From positions 215,872,333 through 215,936,332 of the forward strand of contig CM048755.1 in the NCBI GenBank assembly GCA_026315105.1: a DNA stretch of 64,000 bases, in the 5' to 3' direction. The DNA is from Locusta migratoria. Its lineage: Eukaryota > Arthropoda > Insecta > Orthoptera > Acrididae. Each line of letters starts with the position of its first letter. Within the stretch, counting starts at the first letter, position 1. Of this stretch, positions 43,417 through 54,754 are shown in pieces. Both the position numbers and the translations under genes were made by a program. A model generated the notes under the pieces. The model was not told where the DNA came from, ran no database searches, and worked only from the letters and a program-made list of their open reading frames with translations.

Positions 43417-44100
43417 CATGTTGAGATGTCAACCAAGCAGAAAGTCATCCAGGCGCGAAAGGCTGTTTGAGAGAAATTGACGCTGCTAAAATTGGGACAA
43501 TTAAACCGAGATTAGACATTAAGGGAAACCTTTAAACCAGTTACTGACTCTCAAAACGAGTTCACATTCAGAAGACGTGGAAGAAGACCTCATCACTGAT
43601 TTCGTCAGCAGTCAAAGCGATTCTAGAATAGACAAAATATATGACGTCAGCAGAGTGAAATCATACATGCTAGGCACTCAACCTACAAAATTAACTGAGA
43701 ATACAATTCATATTGGTGAAGAGAGTTTCAAAGAACCCCCGGTTTACTGAATCTCATTTTCCTAAAACAGGAAAAAAAAACTCCGGTAGATCTGAAGCAC
43801 TATGGGGAAACTGCAATTGACAGCAGTGCATAAGAAGAGAGGTTACCAGAGCAGCACGAAATAAAGGACTATTATAAAATCTATACTAGACGAAAATACT
43901 ACTAATGGGGATAGCATCGACATTCAAATTTAAGTGTGGACATCAGGAAGTCCAGGAGTATATATATTACAGTCATCCTGATGAAGTAATAGACTACGTT
44001 TGCTCATGGAATCGACTGCTGCCGCCAATACAGCTCACTCGAATGAGATTGTTTCGATAATTTCGCAACTTAGACAGCGAGGTATCATTGAATAAGAAAA
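43417..44100 (+). pseudogene. Polinton/Maverick conserved protein, decayed
   Basis: Plus-strand pieces read MSTKQKVIQARKAV, then KLGQLNRD..LRETFKPV, later YMLGTQPTKLTENTIHIGEESFK (43665-43730) and, near 44008-44090, LMESTAAANTAHSNEIVSII followed by a stop. I recognise these as parts of a conserved, largely uncharacterised protein that accompanies the integrase in insect Polintons. Stops and frameshifts break it every 50-150 bp. The assignment also leans on the integrase and protease directly downstream. Confidence 0.65.
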
Positions 44101-44104
44101 ATCA

Positions 44105-44344
44105 GTATAGAGACTGTGTGTGGTTCATGAAATACATAGACCTGCACGCAAAATATATCCTCATAGACATGTTATGATTAAAGGTTTGGATGACTTATGG
44201 CAGCCTGATCTTGTGGACATCAAACAGTATTCTAGAATGAATAACGGCTTCAACTATATTTTAATGAACATTGACACATACTCCAAATTTGCATGGTCAT
44301 CACTGCTGAAACGAAATCAGGGAAGAACGTCGCACGAATATTGA
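44105..44344 (+). pseudogene. Polinton integrase, N-terminal core fragment
   Basis: The frame at 44120-44344 reads VHEIHRPARKIYPHRHVMIK, GLDDLWQPDLVDIKQYSR and GFNYILMNIDTYSKFAWSSL. This is the start of the retroviral-type integrase core of Polintons. The first catalytic Asp is in PDLVD, and an equivalent of the VID.FSK strand follows. The second half of the core, with the remaining catalytic residues, is absent because the sequence passes into protease sequence within about 20 bp. A deletion has joined the two. Confidence 0.75.
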
Positions 44345-44607
44345 AGCAGCTCCTACAAGTTGTTGGTGGACCTGGAACTCAGTGGGAGGCATATGTTGGC
44401 AAGAAGAATACATCTGATGTATTATATTTAGACTCCTTCGGTGACCTTCAACCTCCAGGAGAACTACAGCAATACTTAACAAACAGTAGAAGTCGTGTTT
44501 TTTACAATTTCCACCGATACCAGGATTATGATACTTACCTGTGCGGCCACATGTTTCTTCTAACGAATACAAGGAAGGCTGAACATTCAACACATCTCAT
44601 CAGTTAG
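44320..44607 (+). pseudogene. Polinton adenain-like cysteine protease fragment
   Basis: The frame ending at 44607 contains GPGTQWEAYVGKKNTSD, LYLDSFGDLQPPGELQQYL and RYQDYDTYLCGHM. These match the adenovirus-type maturation protease of Polintons (GTHW, YFDSFG..PP and CGH..L blocks). The catalytic His of the GTHW motif is replaced by Gln, while the Asp of DSFG and the Cys of LCGH are present. The N-terminal half is missing. The frame overlaps the integrase end in another frame. Inactive by loss of its His and N-terminus. Confidence 0.8.
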
Positions 44608-45562
44608 GTTTGTAACAGTACCACCAAACGAGAGGCACTCAATCATTATGTTTAGATAAATTAAGTGCACCGCAAACACTGTCCCTGCCAGTGCACAAAA
44701 TTGTTACAATCTTTTCTTTTATTAATTTCAGTAGCATTACATCTATGTAGATAGGTGATATTGATGCAAAAATCAGGTTAAACAGCCGTGTAGCTCAGGT
44801 TCATAGTGGGCTGGGCAGCGGAGAGCAGGTGTGTGTGTAGGGGGGAAACGGCCGGCCGGGAAGTGAGCCTAGCCCACAGGCGACTAGAGCCAGCGTAGGA
44901 GAGCACCCAAGACTTCCCGACTGCCCGATAGATGTCTCTACGCTTACGCTACCAGAGCTCTGTGCGAAATGAGAACAACCAATAGTATCACAAGTTACCG
45001 AGAGCCAAAAGAATTACATACTGGTGTAAACATTGCCTCGATACGGCAGTTTGAACGCATTCTGCCTCTTTCTTACGAATGTAATGCGAGTATATTCATT
45101 TTTTTATATTTCCGTCTGATTTCAGAACGAAGTATGAATTAAAAACTGTCTTGTCCCAAATATTCTTCTGTTTATTTCGCAGTATGTTGACATTAATGAG
45201 TATATGCTCAAGTAGAAAAGTAAGCGTAAATAGCTTCGAGTGAAACGTAGCCTATAGAAGGAAAACATGTTCTTCCTTATCACAAATTTTTGTGTCTCTT
45301 TCCAGATATGTGAAGATTTCCGAGAATGTGGTCAGGCAGGCGAATACGAATTTTATTGCTGCTTTCGGAGCAATTTAAGCTGCCTTCATAATTCCCTGCC
45401 TGTCAAGATTTATTTTATTTATTTATTTTCGAGCTCTATGAAATCGTGACGGGAGTGTATCGCTGGGATGTAGAATGTATCATATCAATGCAATAATAAT
45501 CATATGTAAATGTCGTGCGGCTTACTGACTAACTTGTTTGTAAACAGATGTATGAAAAGGGC
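44608..45562. other. No gene recognised
   Basis: No coding signal. A GC-rich patch at 44800-44960 stands out against AT-rich surroundings but I cannot assign it. Confidence 0.35.
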
Positions 45563-45638
45563 TATACCCGGGCCGCTGAAACTTTGCACTTGACATTTAC
45601 AAATAACAAGTGAAGAGCAAGAAGCGCTAGTCGCTATA

Positions 45639-46811
45639 CCCGAGCCGCTGAAACATTGCACTTGACGTTTCGCGTTACGGCGAGTTAAGTTGGCTACACT
45701 GCTTTAGCGACGTTGCAACACTAGCCTCTATACACACAGCAGACGAAACGGTTTTCAATTGCATCTCGTAATGTAAGCTATTGAGTAATAAAAGTGCATA
45801 TAATAATTCGTTCTTGAGCAGCAATTAATTAACGGCATATTAATGGAACCAGAACACAACAATGCACACGCTTTCAATAACGGAGTAAAGCAATATAGAA
45901 AATAAGCATTTGATCACGACAGATACGAAATAAACAATAATCAAGATAGTAACTTTTCTCTCTGCGTTATATAATCAATGCTTTTCATTCACCAATTTGC
46001 GGCGACAATGGTACAATTACATCCAGCTCCCCATCTTCACTGTTGTCGTCACTGCCAAAATCGTCATCACCAAGACAAATCATTAACTGCTCATGATCCC
46101 TTCCATTGTTTGCGCTGCCACATTGGCAACAGCTTCATGCAACAGTTTTTCCACCTCTGTTATTGTGAAAGACTTATTGTTCCTTAAGTAATTCTTCACG
46201 TCACTCCACACCAATTTTATAGGGTTAAAACGGCAGTGAAATGGGGGCAGATTTATTTCATTGTGACGCTGCTCTTTTGCGATTTTGTTTACTGCATATG
46301 TGGGTGTAATAGGCTTATTTTGTTTCACGAGCGAATATAAAAGAAGTTTTGACATTGACATATCTGCAACAATATTTCTTTCTTGTAACCACTGCACCAT
46401 AATTTCTTTCTGATCGTTTGAAGCGAGAATGAACTTCTTGCTCAGAGCATAAGCTTCGAAGTTTTTATTCAAACGAAATTGAGAACTTACTCGGAAAACG
46501 TCACTAGACAAACGTCTTTTCGGTGACACTATCCAATTAGTTGAACTCGGAAAGTCAAGTTAAATCACTCACAGTAAAACTGCAGCGAAAAAAGCCCACA
46601 CAACATAAACACGGGGTAGACACAGTACACAATGTTGTTTACGGTAGCATTGAACAAAGCTGGCAACGCGGGAACGTTGATGTCACGGCACGTGATCATT
46701 GGCAGCGTTTACCGCACTGTGATTGGATCGTTCTTGGCGACTAGCGCCTCGCGCTTCTTGCTCTTCACTTTTTATTTGTAAAAGTCAAGTGCAAAGTTTC
46801 AGCGGCCCGGG
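45639..46811 (-). mobile_element. TIR transposon A, inserted in copy B in inverse orientation
   Basis: It starts CCCGAGCCGCTGAAAC and ends GTTTCAGCGGCCCGGG, 1173 bp, flanked by TA (TATA on both sides). It is a complete copy of the same family as B, on the opposite strand, sitting at a TA in B's subterminal region. It carries the 148-codon frame at 46083-46529. Confidence 0.9.
46083..46529 (-). CDS. Internally deleted Tc1/mariner-superfamily transposase
   Basis: An open frame of 148 codons starting MSPKRRLSSDVFRVSSQF. The N-terminal two thirds look like a DNA-binding region, with no family I can name. From LPPFHCRFNPIKLVWSDVKN onward it matches the last catalytic segment of IS630/Tc1-type DDE nucleases, in which LPPYHP.LNPIE..W is the rule. 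The catalytic Glu is Lys here (NPIK) and in copy B, and the first two Asp blocks are missing, so the frame cannot encode an active nuclease. Copy B has an extra 26-residue stretch (EKRIEHVEKLICEA) that A has lost. It may still bind the ends. That is inference. Confidence 0.65.
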   Translation of the reverse strand: MSPKRRLSSDVFRVSSQFRLNKNFEAYALSKKFILASNDQKEIMVQWLQERNIVADMSMSKLLLYSLVKQNKPITPTYAVNKIAKEQRHNEINLPPFHCRFNPIKLVWSDVKNYLRNNKSFTITEVEKLLHEAVANVAAQTMEGIMSS

Positions 46812-46989
46812 TATAGGAACGATCCAATCAAAGCGCGCTAAACACTTCCAGTGGTCATGTGCCGTGATGTCAACATTCCTGCGTTGCCGGCTTTGTTCAG
46901 TTCTAACGTAAAAAAAGTTGTGTATCGTGTTTATGTTGTGTGTGCTTTTTTTCGCTGCGATTTGTTTTACTGTGAGTGGTTTAACTTGA

Positions 46990-47512
46990 CTTTCCGAGTT
47001 CAAGTAATTGGATAATGTCACCGAAAAGACGTTTGTCTATTGACGTTTTCTGAGTAAGTTCTCAATTTCGTATGAATAAAAACTTAGAAGCTTATTCTCT
47101 GAGCAGGAAGTTCATTCTCGCTTCAAACGATCGGAAAGAAGCTATGGTGCAGTGGATACAAGAAAGAAATATTGCTGCAGATATGTCAATGTCAAAACTT
47201 CTTTTATAATCGCTTGTGAAACAAAATAAGCATATTACATCCACATATGCAGTAAACGAAATGCAAAGGAGCAGCATCACAATGTAATAAATCTACCCCC
47301 CCTTTCATTGCCATTTTAACCCTATAAAATTGGTATGGAGTGACGTGAAGAATTACATAAGGAACAATAAGTCTTTCACAATAACAGAGGTGGAACAGCT
47401 GTTGCATGAAGCTGTTGCCAATGTGGATGCTGCATCTTGGGAAAAAAGGATCGAGCACGTTGAAAAGCTGATTTGTGAAGCACAAACAATGGAAGGGATC
47501 ATGAACAGTTAA
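46990..47512 (+). pseudogene. Deleted transposase of copy B
   Basis: Plus-strand equivalent of the frame in copy A, with stops near 47048 and 47206 and a frameshift near 47265. The end (47330-47512) is open and reads MVWSDVKNYIRNNKSFTITE, continuing with WEKRIEHVEKLICEAQTMEG, a piece absent from copy A. Confidence 0.8.
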
Positions 47513-48973
47513 TGATTTGTCTTAGTGATGACGACGATTTTGGCAGTGACGACAACAGTGAAGATCGGGAGCTGGATGTAATTGTACCATTGTCGCCGTA
47601 AATTGGTGAGTGAAAAGCATTCTGATTATAAAACGTAGAGAGAGAAGTTACTATCTTGATTATTGTTTATTTCGTACCTGTCATGATTCAATGCTTATTT
47701 TCTACATTGCTTTGCTCCGTTATTGAAAGCGTGTGCATTGTTGTGCTTTGGTCTTCATTAATATGCCGTTAACTAATTGCTGCTCAAGAACGAATTATTA
47801 TATGCACTTTTATTGCTCAATAGCTTAAATTTACGAGATGCAACTCAACACTTCGTCTGCTGTGCGTATAGAGACTGGTGTTGCAACGTCGCTAAAGCAG
47901 TGTAGCCAACTTAACTCGCCATAATGCGAAACGTCAAGTGCAATGTTTCAGCGGCCCGGGTATACACTTTACTTATGGGCTGCAAGGGCTTAGTGTGTTA
48001 ATGTTGGCAATGAAATTTTCGCTTTACGATAGTAATTAATTTACTAACTGGACAAGGTTATATACAAGAACCTGTCAGTCATAGAGCAGGAACAGCATTA
48101 ATTACTTATCTCACGTCCAACACATAAGATTAATCCGCTCATTCTATGTGATTGGTTTTTTTCATAGAATGTGTAATGTGGTTGCCAACACCAGCACACT
48201 ACGTCTGTACCACAAAGCTTACGTTGTAATTTGGCAGAAAAAGTATACGGCCAATAAGTGACATATCCATGAGAGTAACATGGTCAGTTCTTATAGTGAA
48301 GTTAAAACTTAAACAGGAAGTAATGTAGATTATTAATCAATCCCTTTAAAGAATAAATATGTAGAAGGCGAGGGGTTAGTTGCTTTTTGCATTTAGCCAT
48401 ATCACCACAGACTGGTGTAATATAAACTATAGGTTTATTTTATACTTTTCTGCCTGAATAATTTACCGTGTTCCTTATTGTCTCCTGCTAGAATTTTTAA
48501 TAAAGTACTATATTTGAAGATCGTGTTTACTTCTTGTAATATCAAGTTCACATGCACTCTTAGTTTTGTGAACAGTATGATTATAGTTCAGAGAGCACAT
48601 AAGTAATAAAATGTACTAACATGACTTGGTGAAGAAAGCCAGGTGTTTCAATAAATCTCTACAATAGTATCTAGAGTGCACTCTGATAACACTCTCGGAG
48701 ATCGCTGTATTTGGGAAGCAGACAGCCAAATATATGTGATAAGGAAGAATATTAATATTGTTGCCGCTCGTGAAGCTGTCCAATTGGGTTCCTACCTAAG
48801 GGCACACTGTGAAATTATCATAGATTGGGGAATAAACGGCGAAATATTTGCGTCCTTCATTTTCTAATCACAAGGAAATATAACTAATGTAGAACACTGC
48901 AAATCATACTTGCCTTACATTAATAAGCAACTCCTAGAATGTGTTCAAATAAAATATTTCAAAAAATTAAAGG

Positions 48974-49045
48974 GAGTGTGAGGTTTCGAACTACGATCCC
49001 TTGCATTGTCAATCTAGAACGCTATCCATTACACCGCATTAATGA
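48974..49045 (-). other. tRNA-like sequence
   Basis: On the minus strand GTGTAATGGATAGCG resembles an A box and D arm, and GTAGTTCGAAACC a B box and T arm. An anticodon stem can be drawn but its loop is too long. Probably a tRNA pseudogene or SINE scrap. Confidence 0.35.
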
Positions 49046-49399
49046 TGAATATTTTAAGACTTTATTATTGAATTCATTACATCTTATTGCTGCATTACAG
49101 TCTCATATGTAATAACAAGGCGCATCTCATTGTGATACAGGGTCAGTGCACTGTCACTTTGAAATGGACCAGCATGGCAGTGTTTCTTCACAGGTGCCAT
49201 ATTATAAAATAACTATACCATAATATGACATTGATCAAATCTACTTACACATGTTTTATTTCTTTAAATGATTAATTTGTATTTAATCTCTCTTAGGAGA
49301 AATAAGATTAATGAAATGAAATATTAATTATGATAATCAATTCCATGTTTATTTTGTGTTTAGTGTAAGTGTTTAAAGATGTATATAGTATTTGTATTA

Positions 49400-49960
49400 A
49401 ATGTACGGTATACTTGGCAAAAGCGTTGTATGTTGGTGAGGGGTAGAAATGGGGAAGTTCGTGACGTATGGGTTTCTCCGGTGGACAGGTATAAAGGCTG
49501 GCTGGTGGTCCCACGTGGGTGGTCTGTGTTTGGCTAGCGTTCGCGACAGCGAATCTATGCCGGTCTGTGCCGTGACCTTCAGAAGAGTGTAAAAGTGCGG
49601 TCGAACTTAGAAAGATTTATCGAGTGCTGTTAAACTTGCAAGATTTCTTCTCGAGTTGCCATGTGCTACGTAAAATTTGAAGAGTGCAGCGTGTGAAATT
49701 TAGGCACTGTGACTTCAATACATTTCTGTTGTAAACCGATTGCAAAAATGCATCTTATCAGGAAGTATTAACTGAGTTATCATAAATATTCATTCATTCG
49801 ATATCTGTAGTTGGACACTGTTTTTGTCTAATAAACTGTGTATATGAAGACATAGTATTCGCGGTCAGGCACAGACTAATGGAAAGTTTTATTCATTTCT
49901 TTATGCAGTGAACAGTAGCCTGGTAGGCTAATTAGAATATTTTCGGCAAAGCAAATTTTG
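49400..49960 (+). promoter_or_regulatory. Promoter-like block, possible solo LTR
   Basis: A TATAAAG at 49490-49496 is followed by a GC-richer segment with CCCACGTGGG, then about 330 bp later AATAAA (in CTAATAAACTG near 49830). At 50010 lies ACTGGTGACAGTGG, like the start of the primer-binding area seen just inside some LTRs. This order (TATA, poly(A) signal, TGGTGAC) suits an LTR, but I could not define its ends or a partner copy. A host promoter is also possible. Confidence 0.3.
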
Positions 49961-50245
49961 TCTGGGGCTCACAAGCTATATTATGTACGCCAACATACAG
50001 TGCTTTTACTGGTGACAGTGGTTTTGATCTGATAAATAAACAGACTACTTAATAATTTTTAAGAAAGTGTTATTTATAAGAAATGCACCCTTCTTCTCAA
50101 TTTTGGTCATGTTTTAAAGTAATCATATGCAGGTGGGGACTGTGGACGAATTTTTATCATCCCCTAGACAGAGCTGAACTTAGTACAGAGTTAGTGTAAA
50201 TATAAGCTTCTCCACAGAAAACCCGCAAAAATAACCTCGCAGGTT

Positions 50246-50850
50246 TTAACTGCCATGTCATACACTCCGACTTTAAAGGATCGTTTATCTGTATTAAGCA
50301 CAAATTACTTCCCTCCTATTGATTTAAGCAGTGGAGATTGGAGCATAGACCCGACTCGTTTGGAACCATATTACTCTACTCCGAATATCACAGAAGCTAA
50401 CAATAAACTGCATCTGGAAGTTAATTGTGTAAGAGAAACTGTGGTAATAGAACCTGGTGCATGGGATACAGACGAACTAAACGAAGTTTTAAAGCGATCT
50501 GGAAAAGGGATCGAACTACGTGCAAACACCAGTACTCTTAAAGTTGAAGTAAGGACTTAGGATGCATCGATCGAATTCAGTCAAATGGCTCGATAGGACA
50601 GCTAATAGAGTTCACCAAGGGGCAAGTCTTAAAGAAGGACTCCAATAAATTCTACAGTTCCGAGCAGAGTGTGTATATTCTACCAGTCAGCACTATTCGA
50701 GTTGAGTGTAACAATACAGCTAACTCCTAGTTAAACGACCGACTGTTTCATACAATTTACGGATTCTTTCCGTCCATAGATTCCGGTTATAAGATTATCG
50801 AGGCTCCAAGTAACGCAATATACCTCCCTGTGACAGTACAGGCATTGGAC
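50246..50850 (+). pseudogene. Polinton capsid-associated protein fragment
   Basis: The frame at 50255-50560 reads MSYTPTLKDRLSVLSTNYFP, then GDWSIDPTRLEPYYSTPNIT, then a VIEPGAWDTDELNEVLK block. After a stop it resumes in another frame with GSIGQLIEFTKGQVL, YILPVSTIRVECN, IYGFFPSIDSGYKIIEAPSN and AIYLPVTVQALDYL. This resembles a conserved structural (probably capsid) protein of Polintons and related viruses. I am not certain which capsid subunit it is. Two breaks are present. The end is cut by the 3' end of the LINE at 50864. Confidence 0.65.
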
Positions 50851-51044
50851 TACCTGCAACTACATCTACATGGGATACTCTGCAAATCACATTTAAGTGC
50901 CTAGCAAAGGATTCATCGAACCACCTTTATACTATTTATCTCCCATTCCATTCTCGAATAGCGCGCGGGAAGAAAGAACACCTGAGTCTCTCCGTTCGAG
51001 CACCGATTTCTCGTATTTTATTCTGATGATCTCTTCTACCTATG

Positions 51045-52300
51045 TTAGTGGCAGTCAACAATATATTTTCGCATTCGGAGGAAAATGTTGCCGATTGGAG
51101 TTTCGTTAAGTAGCCTACGCCGCTGCGATAAACGCCGTTGTTGTAATGATTCCCATCCCAGATCCTGTATCATTTCGGTAACGCTGTCTCCCCTGTATCG
51201 TGGCAATACAAAATGAGCTGCCCTTCTTTGGACTCTATCGATGTCGTCCGTCAAACCCACCTGATAATGATGCCACACTGGGCAGCAATCCTCCAAAAAC
51301 GGGCGGACAATGTATGCAGTTTCTTCAGTAGTACTGTTGCATCTTTTAAGGGTTCTACCAATAGAATGCAGTCTCTGGTTCGCCTTTCCCACGACATTAT
51401 CTACGTAATCTTTCCAATTTAAGCCTGAACTAATAGTAATTCCTAGGTATTTACTGGGGTTTACAGGCTTCTATTTTGATTAATTTATCTTGTAAACTAA
51501 GTTTAACGGATTTCTTTTCGTACTCATGTGGACTACTTCACACTTCTCATTATTTGGAATCAATTTCCAATTTTTACACCATACTGATATCTTATTTAGA
51601 TCGTTCTGTAGTTGGTTTTGATCTTCAGATGATGTCACTAGACGGTAAATGACGGCGTCACCTGCAAACAACGTAAGAGAGCTGCTTAAATTTTCTCGCA
51701 AATCATTTATGTAAATAAGGAACAGCAGAGGACCAATAACACTACCCTGTGGAACGCCCGATATCACCTCTATTTTATTCGATGCCTTAACATCGATTAT
51801 AACAAACTGTGTCCTCTCTGACAGGAAACCCCCTATCCTGCAGCAAATTTGGGGCGATATACCATAACCACACAATTTGATTAAAAGCCATTTGTGAGGT
51901 ACTGTGTCAAAAGCCTTATGAAAATCATGAAATATGAAATCAATTTGAGATCTCTTGTCGATAATAATCATCACTTCGTGTGAGTAAAGAGCTAGTTGGG
52001 TTTCGCTTGAACGGTATTTTCTAAATCTATGTTGACCTTGGGTGAATAGATCATTCTGTTCGAGATAATTAATAACATTTGAATACAAGGTATGTTCCAA
52101 AACCCTGCTGGAAACTGACATCAATGAAAGAGGCCTGCAGTTTAGTGGGTTACTCCTATGCCTTTCTTTAATATACGTGTGACCTGTGCAACTTTCCCGT
52201 CTTTTGGCACAGATCCTTCTTTGAGAAAGCGGTTTTACATGACTGTTAAGTAAGGAGCTATCGCTTCAGCATAATCAGATAGAAATCTAATGGATATACA
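51045..52300 (-). pseudogene. CR1 reverse transcriptase and C-terminus
   Basis: Blocks in order: IRFLSDYAEAIAPYLT with VPKDGKVAQVT (52290-52180), SSRVLEHTLYSNVINYLEQN, HRFRKYRSSETQLA, FIFHDFHKAFDTVPHKWLLI, SGVPQGSVIGPLLFLIYIND, and the active site read as LFAGDAVIY, where the first Asp of FADD is Gly. Then KISVWCKNWKLIPNNEK and, after a frameshift near 51440, the C-terminal frame 51045-51392 with VRPFLEDCCPVWHHYQVG, IDRVQRRAAHFVLPRY and LGWESLQQRRLSQRRRL, typical of CR1. The substituted active site and frameshifts make it dead. Confidence 0.88.
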
Positions 52301-53307
52301 CAGGGCCGGCGCAAGGCACGTGCGAAACGTGCGGCCGCAGGGGGCGGCACTTTCCGAGGGGCGGCAAATTTTCCATCACCCACTTTTTTTTTTCTTTTTT
52401 AAATGAACATTCATGCACAAGAGGGGATTCGAAACCAAACCTCGGAGGGAGCTGTGGCATGGCTCTCGACTACCTGCCGGCCGCCTCTGTTGAACAAGAG
52501 GCGGGAGGAGGACTAATTTCTTTCTCGCCACTGTGGCAGCACAGTAGTGCTTTTCGCCGGAGGAACAGAGAGGGGGAAGCAGTCTGGCGTAGTGGACGAT
52601 AAATACCGAGAGTGCCACCGGAAGAAGAATGCCGGAAGCTCCGTCGTATTGTATGTGTGGTCACTTGTAGCCAGTGATCTCTATACAAAGTAACTGGATG
52701 TATAACGCTAGTGTCTGAGCATATAACTGCAGCGTGCCTGCACATTCGTATGTTTTGCACACGATTTCGCATCGTCCGCCATGTTTAAATTTGGCAAACG
52801 AGTTTCTATCAGTTATTGCATGACAAAAAATTGCCCCCTTACCTCTTCATTTGGAATTTTTCCATATTCGATGTAGTAGGCTGATATGGGAGTGGAATCG
52901 AAACATATTTTCTTCTCTTTTTCTCGTAATGCATCATAGCAGCCATGTTTGAATTTGGAAAGAAACTGAATGTGAATATTTATGGCTGGCACGCTTGTAG
53001 CAGTAGTGTCAATGAAGAACAGATATGTCAGCGATGCAATAACGATGAAACCGAAAGCAAGACATATGACTAGAAATCTTACAACGCTGGGTATGATATC
53101 AGTCTGGTCTTGTGGCTAGAAGTGTTAGGTTGTAATCTACGTTAAGGCAAATTTATGTTTAGAGTCCTGTGAGAACTGAAGTATTTTTTTGTTCCGTAAC
53201 TGAATCTGGGACCATAATTTTAATATATTACAAGTATGCTATACAGTATTCGTCAGTTTTTTTTCTCTCGAATATTTTGCGACATCCAAGTGTCTCGTTA
53301 TGCTGGA

Positions 53308-53505
53308 GCCGGCCGCGGTGGCCGAGGTGACTGAGGCGCTCCAGTCACGGTCAGCACGGCCACTACGGTCGGGGGTTCGAATCCCCCCTCGGGCACGGAT
53401 ATTTGTGCCGTCCTAGTTCGTAAGTAGTTCATAAGAAGTTTGTAAGTTTAGGGACTGATGACCCCGTAGTTAAGTCCCATAAGCTTAACAAACATTTTGA
53501 ACATT
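53308..53505 (+). mobile_element. tRNA-derived SINE, head type 1
   Basis: Nearly identical to the copy at 41905. TSD TCGTTATGCTGGA at 53295-53307 and 53506-53518. Confidence 0.94.
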
Positions 53506-53549
53506 TCGTTATGCTGGAACCTAATAGTACAGGTTAAATATGTGCGACT

Positions 53550-54385
53550 GAAAATGTTATTCACAATCTCCCTTCTCACAAAGACGTTGCTGGCGATCTA
53601 ATTCGGAATATGTTGCGATTTCCGAGTTTTTATTAAGGTAGGAACCTAAGAAGAGCGTTTAAATCACTGTTGCTGAAACCTGCAAGTGACATTTAAATTC
53701 TGCCTTTTCACAAACAGTTCGCTGTTTATAACCGAATATGTGATGATTTCCGAGTGCGGTAATCAGGAATAAATATTAGGAAAGAACTTTAGTTACTGTC
53801 AGTGAAACGAGTGCAGTACCATTGACATTTATATTACTCCTTGTAGCTAATAGGTGTCAGCTTGATCATTTTCATTGTAGAGGATAAGTAAATTGTCCTC
53901 AACTATTTGTAATTCAGTTAAGATTTCCGTTAAAAAGTCCATTTTCATGTGCCACATAACAATTTTAAATTGTCAGACATGTCTGAAGAACATGTCATCG
54001 TCACTTTTCAGTACATTTAGCTTCACAAAACAGGTTGTCAGGTTCTGTAATTGAGCACATATCGAAAATTTACTGCATCACCGCACGGATAGAAGACATT
54101 ACAGAAAAGTAAAACCTATTCCGTGGTCAACATACCAATATGACCCTAATTTACTTTACTTTACACAACATGGAGCATCACCATATACAGTGATACACGC
54201 CGGAACCATAAACGTGAATTTAAAAATAACTGATGGCAGGTACTTAGCATTTCCTTAAAAGAAAAAGTTCGCAGTTTATTTCTGAATAAGTAGCGATTTA
54301 CGAGTTTGTGATTAGGTATGAACCTAACATCATCTTCGAGTTAAACGAGTTGCAACAAAATTCATATCTGTGAATGTCACAAATC
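53550..54385. repeat. Degenerate repeated segments inside the hAT
   Basis: Three segments (about 53575-53700, 53705-53830 and 54255-54370) share blocks near GAATATGT.GCGATTTCCGAG, AGGTAGGAACCTAA and AACGAGT.GCA..A..CATTT. The unit is about 125-130 bp. Identity is low, so I rate it as probable only. Confidence 0.5.
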
Positions 54386-54754
54386 ATCATCTGTTTGTTT
54401 ACTTGTATAACGTGATCATGGCACAGAGTGCCATGATTCGACCACAAAACTCGATAGTCGACCTAAATTCATCCACTGGTAACTTCCGGTGCCACTCTCC
54501 GTATTTAGCACAGAAGACGAAATCTAATTTGGAAATTCAAATGCGATGTTCGATACTGCGGTTATGTGTTAAGCAAGAAGAAATTTTGATAAGCCTTTCA
54601 GTGGAAAAAAATGGTTGAACATTACTACAGTCAAACATGTCCAACCCCTACAATGGCTAGAAGTATTCAGAATGGGTAAATAAGCTGCGAGTAATTACAA
54701 GGGATAAAGACATTGATAGTAAGCCTGGCATAAGTTGGCCAATACACCTTACCT

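Larger units (their letters stand above)
45567..47960 (+). mobile_element. TIR transposon B (CCCGGGCCGCTGAAAC family), hosting copy A
   Basis: The outer ends are CCCGGGCCGCTGAAAC at 45567 and GTTTCAGCGGCCCGGG ending at 47960, each bordered by TA. After 68 bp of its 5' end the element is interrupted by copy A (45639-46811). It then continues from 46814 to 47960 in plus orientation. When copy A is ignored, its left part (AGCGCTAGTCGCTA) joins its right part (GGAACGATCC) exactly as the uninterrupted copy A reads (CTAGTCGCCAAGAACGATCC). Its own transposase frame is broken. Confidence 0.9.
47965..50245. other. Mostly unassigned; see tRNA-like and promoter-like entries
   Basis: AT-rich. A 63-codon frame at 48676-48867 has no family I recognise. 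The stretch separates the two Polinton pieces and may hold more of its decayed genes. Confidence 0.35.

Noticed and set aside
45567..47960. Large palindrome as a replication origin or hairpin system
   Set aside because: Explained by one transposon copy inserted into another, with TA at the junctions.
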